This document shows, piece by piece, positions 15,851-23,251 of a stretch of DNA of 64,000 nt. Under the pieces are notes generated by a model. The model made no database searches, was not told where the DNA came from, and saw nothing but the letters and a program-made list of their open reading frames with translations. Each line of letters starts with the position of its first letter. The stretch's first letter is position 1. A program made the translations under genes and the position numbers. Source of the stretch: Candidatus Latescibacterota bacterium (GTDB lineage Bacteria > Latescibacterota > UBA2968 > UBA8231); NCBI GenBank assembly GCA_022826515.1, contig JAJDUT010000113.1, positions 82,578 through 146,577 on the forward strand, read 5' to 3'.

Positions 15851-18136
15851 TCAATAGACGACCGACACCATTCGGTTGACGCTCTGGCTGTGGGCGTCGC
15901 TTTCCACTTTGAGCCGTAGAAAGTAGTGGCCGGGCGGCACCAGGTCGCCCGATTGGTCTCGCCCGTCCCAGACCAGTTCCTGGGCGCCGGCCAGCGCTTG
16001 TCCCGAGATCTGGCGCACCCGGCGGCCGGCTAGGTCGAAAAGCTCCAGTTTCAGCGGTCTGTGCTCCAGCACGTTGATCAGGTTCAGGCTGATGAAGAGG
16101 CGGTCCCCTATGCCGTCGCCATTGGGTGTGAGCACTCTGGGGTACACGGAGAGATGGGCGAAGAGGGCGCGGTCTAGGGGCAACTCGACGATATTGGTAC
16201 TGCTTTCGACCTGTGGGTTGGCGTCACCCGGTTCGACCCGCTGGCGCACATCCGGGCCCAGCTCGCTGTCTTCGAGAAAGAGATCAAAACGCGTGGCCTG
16301 CAGGAAAGCGGCGGCCTCAAAGCGCATCTCCACCAGTTCGCCGCTCTGCACCCGGCGGGGGAACTGCAAACGGAAGCCGGTGCTGTCCTCTCGCGCTTGG
16401 ACCTCGATGGGCGCGCCATCGAGGCGGGTGTCGACAAAGCGCAGGGGCGTGGAGGCCTCTATGGCCAGTCGGTCAAAGCCGGCGCGAGTAGCAGGGGCGC
16501 GCAGCCAGTAGGAAAAGGTCACCACGGTGCCAGGCTCGACCTGGAAGGGGTAGAGCTCGGCGCTGACGCGTTCGGCGATGGGATCGGCGAAGTCCAGGCT
16601 CACCCAGTCCAAGGAGGGCGCCCGCAGAGGAGAGTCGCTCACCAGACGCGCGTCGAGCTGAACGAAGCGCCTGAGCGAGGGCGAGAGGAAGGTCTGGCCG
16701 GAGGCCGCGTAGATGTTGCTCCAGGGACTCCAGTCGCCGCCGGGCGCAGTGGTAGTATCGATGGGGCCGCGGAAAGAGGGAATGAGCTTGTCCCACCTCC
16801 GTGCGGTGACTTCTTTGAGATTCTTGTCATAGTAGGTGAAATCCTGCTCCAGTTCGTTGCCCGAGCGGCTGCGCAGCTCGAGCCGGGTGCCGGAGGGTAC
16901 ATCGGCGGCCCAGCGGAGGGTATTGACATTCTTCCGGCCCTTGAGATCGAGGATGGGGGAATGGAAGCGCACCTCGCGCGGAAAACCCTCGCTGAAGACC
17001 ATGATCTCCGCAGTATGGCCACTGGAGTAGCAACCGGGTGCGCTAGTGCTGGATGCGGTGGTACACTGGGCGTCCCAGGTCTTGAAGAGGATGCGCACGA
17101 AGCGCGTGGGGAGAGGGGCGAAGCGGTGCGCAACCATGCCTTGGCGGCGGGTGGTCCACGGCAGGACGCCGGAAAAGTGCTTGGTCCAGCGCAGCGAGCC
17201 GTCCGCGGCCAGCGAGCCGTCCGAGGTCATCATCTCGTGGAAGTTCATATTGAAATGCCGCCCGCGATCGATATGGCCGATGTGGTGAATCTGGTCGACC
17301 CAGTAGATGGCGCCTAGGTCTAGGACGATCCAAGCCCAGACATCATCGGCGGCGCGCGGGACTCGGCCGCTGCGCCAGTAGGTGTTGATTCGGCCGTCGA
17401 TCAGCCGCAGGGCATTGGTCAGCGTCGCGGCTTCGAAATCTGTGCGGTTGGTGCCGATGATGATTTCGACGTTCCCGCCCCGCTCGTACAAGCCCGAGAC
17501 TAGATTGTCGCCCAGAGCTTCCACTTCGATTTCGACCAGCCGCGCATCGAGCGCGGCCTTGAGCGCTTCGAAGCGCACGAACTGGATCGGCGTCGGGGGT
17601 ATGGCGGGAATGGCGAAGTCGACGCGGTGGGCGCTGTTTGCGCCGAAGCGCTCGGCGATGCGGTAGGTCAGGGTGCCGGGGACTGGGACCCTGGCATGGT
17701 CGACGAACTGTTCCCCGGTGGACAGCAGCAGGTTGAAAATCTCAAAAGGGGGTGCAGCGCCGTCGAAGACTAGAGAGACGCGGCTGGCCGGGACGCCGCG
17801 GCCCAGGTCCACCTCGATCCAGCCCGTCTCTTCCAAGTCGCCCGAGGCGGACTGCCAGCCGGTCGCAGGGTCGCCGTCGAAGACCCGGGCCGCAGTGGCG
17901 CGGTTGGACCCAACGCCGCGGATGCCGCCGCCATGGTCTAGGGCATCAAGTGCGGCATTGATGTTTCTGCGAACCGGCAAAGGGCGGACGACCCCTTGGG
18001 GCGTCAGTTCGACGATCCCCAAGGGCAGGGTCCACTCGCGCCACTGGGCGGCGTTGTCGAAGCGCAATTCCTCGGCATTGAGCGGAGCAGCCGCAGCGAG
18101 CGCCAGCACGGCGCAACGCAGATGTTTGGGTTTCAT
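15851..18136 (-). CDS. Secreted discoidin/FlgD-Ig family surface protein (paralog B)
   Basis: About 761 aa from ATG 18136, which gives a clean signal peptide ('MKPKHLRCAVLALAAAAPLNA'); a longer frame adds 15 unlikely residues. Two discoidin-like regions follow: residues about 85-200 ('WIEVDLGRGVPASRVSLVF') and about 215-390 ('IVLDLGAIYWVDQIHHIGHI'). Next come 'LSPSLRRFVQLDARL' and 'AELYPFQVEPGTVVTFSYW'. The end is a FlgD-type Ig domain ('LTPNGDGIGDRLFI', 'FDLAGRRVRQI', 'WDGRDQSGDLVPPGHYFLRL', last residue Tyr). It lies 19 bp downstream of the tandem PhyH gene on the same strand. It is probably exported and surface-bound; ligand unknown. Confidence 0.78.
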   Translation of the reverse strand: MKPKHLRCAVLALAAAAPLNAEELRFDNAAQWREWTLPLGIVELTPQGVVRPLPVRRNINAALDALDHGGGIRGVGSNRATAARVFDGDPATGWQSASGDLEETGWIEVDLGRGVPASRVSLVFDGAAPPFEIFNLLLSTGEQFVDHARVPVPGTLTYRIAERFGANSAHRVDFAIPAIPPTPIQFVRFEALKAALDARLVEIEVEALGDNLVSGLYERGGNVEIIIGTNRTDFEAATLTNALRLIDGRINTYWRSGRVPRAADDVWAWIVLDLGAIYWVDQIHHIGHIDRGRHFNMNFHEMMTSDGSLAADGSLRWTKHFSGVLPWTTRRQGMVAHRFAPLPTRFVRILFKTWDAQCTTASSTSAPGCYSSGHTAEIMVFSEGFPREVRFHSPILDLKGRKNVNTLRWAADVPSGTRLELRSRSGNELEQDFTYYDKNLKEVTARRWDKLIPSFRGPIDTTTAPGGDWSPWSNIYAASGQTFLSPSLRRFVQLDARLVSDSPLRAPSLDWVSLDFADPIAERVSAELYPFQVEPGTVVTFSYWLRAPATRAGFDRLAIEASTPLRFVDTRLDGAPIEVQAREDSTGFRLQFPRRVQSGELVEMRFEAAAFLQATRFDLFLEDSELGPDVRQRVEPGDANPQVESSTNIVELPLDRALFAHLSVYPRVLTPNGDGIGDRLFISLNLINVLEHRPLKLELFDLAGRRVRQISGQALAGAQELVWDGRDQSGDLVPPGHYFLRLKVESDAHSQSVNRMVSVVY

Positions 18137-18155
18137 CAACTTGGCCGCCAGGAGC

Positions 18156-19790
18156 TCACAGTTTGTTCGAGGGCCATGCAAAAGGGCGTCGGCCGTCGTG
18201 CCCGTACGTGAAGAGCGCGGTCCGCCTCGGTGACTCAGCCTCCCAGCGGTACGCCCCGTGACAGACCGTCCCGCCCAAAAAGAACAGAACAGACCCGCGA
18301 CGTATTGGAATGTGGCGGATCGGCGCGCGCTCGTTGCAGGTCCGCACCGAATGCGGCAAGGGGTAGCACGATTTGTGACTGCCCGGCACTACGACAAATC
18401 CGCCATCGTCAGGCCCGACGTCGTTGAGCTGCCAGGCGACGTTGATGCTCGACCTCGTGTGCACGCGCCCGTTTACTATCTCGTAGTGCTTGCCGACGCA
18501 GGTCGGGTTGGCGTTCCCCGAGTGCAGCATCTGCCCGCTCGAGCCTTTGACGTGGCACAGGGCCGTGTTCTGAGTTACCCTGTACCCTGGTCCAATCATC
18601 CAGTTCAGGCGCTGGATGACGGCCGGATGCGCCAGCATTTTGAGGAAAGGCGCGTTGTGTGGTGCCGGTAGCTGAAACAAGTCCTTCAGGTCTGGCCGGC
18701 CCGTGCCCGAGATCGTCGGCGCTCCAGGGATGTCGGCAAGCGTCACGTCCCCGTCGAGCTTGCCGCCTACGCCCCGGTACACTAGGCGGTCGAGGTTGGC
18801 GTCGATGCCCGCCACGGCCGCATCGACCCAATCATCGTCCATGACGCTCTCGACCAACAGGAAGCCCTGGGTGTCAAACGCCCAGCGCTCGGCATGATCA
18901 TCTCGGCATTCGAACTCGAGGGCAGAGGAGGCCCTCTGCGCCGCGTCGGCATCGGCGGCCGAGGTGAGCCAGGTGGTAGTGCCATCCGATAGGAGCAAGC
19001 GACGCGAGTCGCCGCCCGCCAGTACGGTTTGCTCGGCCTCGCCCAGCCCTTCCGCCCATGCGGGCAGGGGTTGCTCGTCCTGCTGGTCAGGTGGCCCCTG
19101 TGGCCGAGCCGTGCGCGAGATGAAATTTACCACGAGTAGCTCACCCTCATCACCCTGCGGGCAGACCCCGTGCAGCGTGCTAGCGGCGCACAGCAGCACG
19201 TCGCCCGCCGCCAGCGCCGGGCGCTCGGCGAAGCGGCTGGAGGATGGAAGCGGTGGGGCCGGCAGCCCGCTCTTGTGCGAGGAGGGCACGACCACTAGCG
19301 GGCACTTGCCTTCTGCGGAGTCCGTGAGGGCGATGACGACCACCAGCCCCTGGCACTGCCGGATGCGGACCTCTTCCCAGTCGCCGCCGGCCCGCGTGAG
19401 CTGAGTTCCGTCGGCGTTGCGGCCATTCCACCCCGCTAGGTTGATGTACGCCCGGTCTAGTGTATGCGCCCCGCCTTCGAGTGGCAGCGAGGCTTCGTCG
19501 TATTCTCCTGCAGCGGCGGCAGGGACGTGCCTCGCAGGGCCGTCCTGGCGAAAGCCATCGCCGCACAACTCGCGCACGTAACGTCCGACGGTGCCGGCCT
19601 CGCTGCAGAGATCGCCCAGCTCATCGCCGCTGTTGCGGCACGCGGATAGCTCGGCTTGGCTGAGGAGTTGCGGCAGCACGACGAACCCGAGCGCGTCGAA
19701 GGTGAAGTTCTGCTCTATGGTAAGGATCGATGGCTCGTGTACGTGCGTCGCCTCGTTCCAGTGGTTTACGGTGTAGGTGTCGATGCCCAT
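18156..19790 (-). CDS. Tandem-domain phytanoyl-CoA dioxygenase (PhyH)-like protein
   Basis: About 544 aa from ATG 19790 (GAGGT upstream). Two PhyH-like double-stranded beta-helix units are seen: residues about 25-240 ('VVVPSSHKSG', 'STLHGVCPQG') and about 300-530 ('FVVVPGSHKSCYP', 'GTVCHGAYRW'). Fe(II)/2-oxoglutarate enzymes of this family use an HxD...H triad. In the C-terminal unit the expected HxD site reads 'MLHSGN', with Gly for Asp, and the N-terminal unit has no clear HxD. The protein may use a different ligand or may not be a standard hydroxylase. It is followed at once by discoidin/FlgD paralog B. Confidence 0.72.
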   Translation of the reverse strand: MGIDTYTVNHWNEATHVHEPSILTIEQNFTFDALGFVVLPQLLSQAELSACRNSGDELGDLCSEAGTVGRYVRELCGDGFRQDGPARHVPAAAAGEYDEASLPLEGGAHTLDRAYINLAGWNGRNADGTQLTRAGGDWEEVRIRQCQGLVVVIALTDSAEGKCPLVVVPSSHKSGLPAPPLPSSSRFAERPALAAGDVLLCAASTLHGVCPQGDEGELLVVNFISRTARPQGPPDQQDEQPLPAWAEGLGEAEQTVLAGGDSRRLLLSDGTTTWLTSAADADAAQRASSALEFECRDDHAERWAFDTQGFLLVESVMDDDWVDAAVAGIDANLDRLVYRGVGGKLDGDVTLADIPGAPTISGTGRPDLKDLFQLPAPHNAPFLKMLAHPAVIQRLNWMIGPGYRVTQNTALCHVKGSSGQMLHSGNANPTCVGKHYEIVNGRVHTRSSINVAWQLNDVGPDDGGFVVVPGSHKSCYPLPHSVRTCNERAPIRHIPIRRGSVLFFLGGTVCHGAYRWEAESPRRTALFTYGHDGRRPFAWPSNKL

Positions 19791-19821
19791 AGTTAGACCT
19801 CGATGGATTCTGGAGGATGGA

Positions 19822-19879
19822 CGGTGTTTTCTGGCATCTCTCCATCCCACTCAACCCATTCACGCTACAGAGAACACCG
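19822..19879. repeat. Inverted repeat between divergent genes
   Basis: CGGTGTTTTCTG (19822-19833) and CAGAGAACACCG (19868-19879) match as inverted arms at 11 of 12 positions, with 34 bases between. They lie in the 168-bp gap between the divergent PhyH and GH5-like genes, so they could be an operator or a structured 5' leader. No T-run follows on either side, so a terminator is unlikely. Confidence 0.4.
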
Positions 19880-19958
19880 CTACGGCGGCAAGCTAAACAA
19901 AGTTTTCGTATCTCACAACTACGGGTCCTATTGAGCAAACTGCAGGAGAAAATCTGAA

Positions 19959-21539
19959 ATGGGAGAAAAGAATCGTCCCTCGTCGGCTAGGCGGCCCAGT
20001 CGCTTTTGTTGGTGCAAAAACAGCGTACTCCGCTTCCGCAAAATCGCAATAGCGCTTATTCTGGGCTTTCCCCTACTGGGGGAGTCAACGACAAAGTTGA
20101 GCAAAGGGGAGATCATGTTCGAGCAGATCGGCAAAGGTATCAACGTGGATGTCTCCCATCTTGAAGGTGGTCCGCCCGAAAAGGTGTTGTATGATCCCGC
20201 CCAGTATGATGCCGTCAAGGCCGCGGGATTCCAAAGCATCCGCTTCTTCGTTGTCGCTGGGGAAGACCCTGCTATCTACAAAAACAGGATACAGGACGCG
20301 CTTGACCGAGACCTTGCGGTCGTGATCTGCTTGTGGGGGAGCGGTCAATGGGCATCGAAGCCGAAAGAGGGGATACAGGAGTTTGTCGCAATTTGGGATA
20401 GAATTGCGCAGTACTACAAGGACTACCCCGGCAGCCTTGTCTTCGAACTTTGGAACGAGCCGGCGGGGCTGATAGTGCAACCGGGAGGGATTCAGGGGAT
20501 AAAGGACGGCAAAACCGTTATGGAATACCTCAACGCGGCGATCCCCAGCATCAGGAAGACCAACCCAGACCGCACGCTCGGAATCGGTGGACCAGGCTTT
20601 AATGGGGGTCGTGAACTCGCGCAATTCGTCACACCGGAATATCTGACGTACAGGCTGGAAGACGGCTCAGGATTTGCGGACGACACCAATATCATCGGCA
20701 TCTTCCACATGTATCAACCGCACAAATTCACGCATGGAACTTCGGGGCTAGACGAAGTTCTTGGGTGGCAGGATGAAGTGAGAGAGCAGATGTCACACCC
20801 GGTGGCATGGTCGAAGAAATGGAGCAAGCCTCTGCTGCTGAGCGAATGGGGCGCTTGGGTGCCGCCCTGCCATACGGTTGAAGACTTCAAGGCCTATATT
20901 GGATTTGTGGCCGACGAATGCGAGAAACACAACATCGGCTGGATGTATTATTGTGCAGGTTTCAACAACCAATGGGCCTTCAACATTCTCAATACCGAGG
21001 ACGGTTGGAACCAGGACGCACTTGACATTCTCACGGAAGTCACGGCCCCCCCGCCCCCGCCGATGTCGCCACTCATCAATTCGGAGTTCAGCAGCGGAAC
21101 CGAGCACTGGACCAGCGAAGGGTCCGTGCAGATGTCTGTGGCGAGGAGCGCAGGCCTGAGCGGCCTAGCTGCACTCAAAGTGGAAAGCAAAAAATCGGAC
21201 CGGGCCGAAATCTATCAGGAAACCCCCAAGAGAAAGTGGAGTCCTCCGGGTAGGTACCTGATCTCCCTGAGAAAGGGAAGGCTCTATAAAATATCCTTCT
21301 TGGCCAAGTCCGTGGGGGGGATGGGAACTCTCAAGGTGCGATTGGCCGACGTCTCCGGTTCAAGAGAGGGGTTTTGGACCTCCACGCCGGTGACAATCTC
21401 AAACGCAAAAAGGGAATATGCGATTGAGTACAAGCATACCGGCAGGGATGTAAAAGACGTCCGGGTGGCGTTCCTGTTTGGCGACAGAGACCAGGTTATC
21501 CTGCTGGATCGAATTGCACTGCACGGCTATCGGGAATAA
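19959..21539 (+). CDS. GH5-like secreted glycoside hydrolase with C-terminal binding module
   Basis: A 526-aa protein. The N-terminal 42 residues are basic then hydrophobic ('KIAIALILGFPLLGES'), a probable signal. Residues about 55-365 form a GH5-type TIM barrel: 'FELWNEP' (Glu about 167) is the acid/base site and 'LLLSEWGAW' supplies the nucleophile Glu about 120 residues later. A proline-rich linker ('TAPPPPPMSP') leads to a C-terminal beta-sandwich module (about 375-526) like CBM4/9-type carbohydrate-binding domains. It should cut beta-linked glucans or mannans outside the cytoplasm. AGGAG lies 10 bases before ATG 19959. Confidence 0.85.
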   Translation: MGEKNRPSSARRPSRFCWCKNSVLRFRKIAIALILGFPLLGESTTKLSKGEIMFEQIGKGINVDVSHLEGGPPEKVLYDPAQYDAVKAAGFQSIRFFVVAGEDPAIYKNRIQDALDRDLAVVICLWGSGQWASKPKEGIQEFVAIWDRIAQYYKDYPGSLVFELWNEPAGLIVQPGGIQGIKDGKTVMEYLNAAIPSIRKTNPDRTLGIGGPGFNGGRELAQFVTPEYLTYRLEDGSGFADDTNIIGIFHMYQPHKFTHGTSGLDEVLGWQDEVREQMSHPVAWSKKWSKPLLLSEWGAWVPPCHTVEDFKAYIGFVADECEKHNIGWMYYCAGFNNQWAFNILNTEDGWNQDALDILTEVTAPPPPPMSPLINSEFSSGTEHWTSEGSVQMSVARSAGLSGLAALKVESKKSDRAEIYQETPKRKWSPPGRYLISLRKGRLYKISFLAKSVGGMGTLKVRLADVSGSREGFWTSTPVTISNAKREYAIEYKHTGRDVKDVRVAFLFGDRDQVILLDRIALHGYRE

Positions 21540-21557
21540 GTCCCTATCAGATGACCC

Positions 21558-23219
21558 CTACTGCACGGTAAACGCCGCCTCGAGCCGATCCTCGTGGATT
21601 GACACCTCTGACTCGTAGCGGCTGCGCAGTTGCTCCATGTACTCGTTGAACGCGTTCCGGTATCTGTGGCGTCTGAGCTGAGATCGGACCCTCATCTCAG
21701 CTTCGGCAAAGGTCTCGCGCTTGCGTTCCCGGGAGAGCACCTTGAAAATGGAGTAGCCCTCCTGCACCTTGACCGGTCCCGTGAGCTCGCCGATTGCGGC
21801 TTCGACCGCAGCTTCCACGAAGCCGCCGAACTGGGGCGATTCGTAACGGTGCATGTGGAATCGACCCTCGGCATCACGCACCTCGAGCGATCGAACCGAA
21901 TGTCTCTTCGCTAGGTCGCCAAAAGCGGCACCGTCCTCGATCATCCCTTTCAACCGCAGTGCTTCTATTTCCGTTCTTACGAGAATTTCCTGCACCTCGG
22001 TCTGTTCGGGATGCAGGAATCTCTCCGCGTTGGCCTCGTAGTACTGGCGCAGGTCGTCATCTGTGATAGCCACTCTCTCCTTTAACACCTTGGACCTGAG
22101 GACCCGCACCAACAACTGCTTTCCCTGCTCTTCGAGCCATCGGGCCATCCCCTCTTCGCGATCGATCCCTTGGCGCACAGCCGCCTCCTGAATCATCACG
22201 TCTGGGATGATGTACTGCTCGACGAAGGAGGCCACCTGTTCGGCGTCGCCGAGCGTCTCCAAGACATTGCCCTTGCGGCCTTTGGCCGCGCCGATGAGGT
22301 CGGCCGCGGTGATCTGTCCGCCATCGTACTGGTAGAGTGCGATCGCAGATGGGTCGGGGCCGACGTCCACCGCACCGGGGCGCAGTGCCTCGACGACAGC
22401 GGCTATGCCGTCTCGGACCGGCTCGAGGCGGTATTTGTCCCTCAATTCCGCCACCAGCTCGGCCTTCGCGATTCCATGTTTCTTTTGTTTGAATTCTTCC
22501 GCGATTTTCATCCGCTGCCGCGGATGGAGCTGAGCGGTCATCTCATCGAGGATCTTGAAGACGACGTATCGGTCGCCGATTCGAATCGGACCCGACACTG
22601 AGCCTACCGCGAGCCCGAACAACTTCTCGGCGATGACGGGAATGATGGCGTCCTTGGTGGCGAACCGGCCTGTGTCCCCGCCCCGGGCAGCGGTCTCTTC
22701 GTTCATCGACAGCTTGCTCGCGACGTCCGCGAAGCTCACCCCTGCCTCGATCTGCCTAGCGGCCTCCTCCGCCGTCTCAAGGTCGGCGACCACGATTTCG
22801 CCCAGTCTGACGGCGCGGGCGAGCCCCTCCCGGTCTATGTACTCTTCTACTTCACCGTCTGCTACCGTTGCGTCGATCGTTCTGCGCTCGTACTCACTGA
22901 CGAGCTTGGCCTTCCTGATTCGGATCATCCTAGTCAGGTAGGAGGAGCTCTTTTCGATGCCTTGGCTGCGGGCTTCCATCAGCAGCAGTTCTGTGTCGAT
23001 CATGGCCTGCAGATGGACTCTCAACGGCTCCTTCCCGGCCTCTTCGCCCTTGGCGTACTCGGGCAGTTTGGCGAGGAAGTCCCGCACGTCCCGCACAGTG
23101 ATCGTCTGGTCTCCAACCTCCGCGACCGTGGGATTTTCATCCTGCGGTCCGCAGCCTGTGCAAATTAAAAGGAGCGCTAGGCTGCCTAGCGATCCGTAGA
23201 AAAAAGAAAAAGCGCGCAT
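21558..23219 (-). CDS. SurA-like peptidyl-prolyl cis-trans isomerase lipoprotein
   Basis: About 553 aa from ATG 23219, chosen because GGAGGTG lies just upstream and a lipoprotein signal follows ('LALLLICTGC', Cys about residue 22). The longer open frame upstream is shadow of the next gene. The architecture is SurA/PpiC-like: an N-terminal SurA_N region ('VGDQTITVRDVRDFLAKLP') and two parvulin-type units. The first is at about 125-225 ('FADVASKLSMNEETAARGGD', 'GPIRIGDRYVVFKI'). The second is at about 395-495 ('FGDLAKRHS', 'GPVKVQEGYSIFKVL'). It probably assists folding of outer-membrane or secreted proteins. It is last in the cluster with the barrel and discoidin/FlgD genes. Confidence 0.88.
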   Translation of the reverse strand: MRAFSFFYGSLGSLALLLICTGCGPQDENPTVAEVGDQTITVRDVRDFLAKLPEYAKGEEAGKEPLRVHLQAMIDTELLLMEARSQGIEKSSSYLTRMIRIRKAKLVSEYERRTIDATVADGEVEEYIDREGLARAVRLGEIVVADLETAEEAARQIEAGVSFADVASKLSMNEETAARGGDTGRFATKDAIIPVIAEKLFGLAVGSVSGPIRIGDRYVVFKILDEMTAQLHPRQRMKIAEEFKQKKHGIAKAELVAELRDKYRLEPVRDGIAAVVEALRPGAVDVGPDPSAIALYQYDGGQITAADLIGAAKGRKGNVLETLGDAEQVASFVEQYIIPDVMIQEAAVRQGIDREEGMARWLEEQGKQLLVRVLRSKVLKERVAITDDDLRQYYEANAERFLHPEQTEVQEILVRTEIEALRLKGMIEDGAAFGDLAKRHSVRSLEVRDAEGRFHMHRYESPQFGGFVEAAVEAAIGELTGPVKVQEGYSIFKVLSRERKRETFAEAEMRVRSQLRRHRYRNAFNEYMEQLRSRYESEVSIHEDRLEAAFTVQ

Positions 23220-23251
23220 CGTACACCTCCACTCAAGCTCGCGTCTATGCC

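Noticed and set aside
16397..17317. Plus-strand frame of 306 codons inside paralog B
   Set aside because: Antisense shadow of a gene with signal peptide, discoidin and FlgD parts; composition is low-complexity Gly/Arg/Glu.
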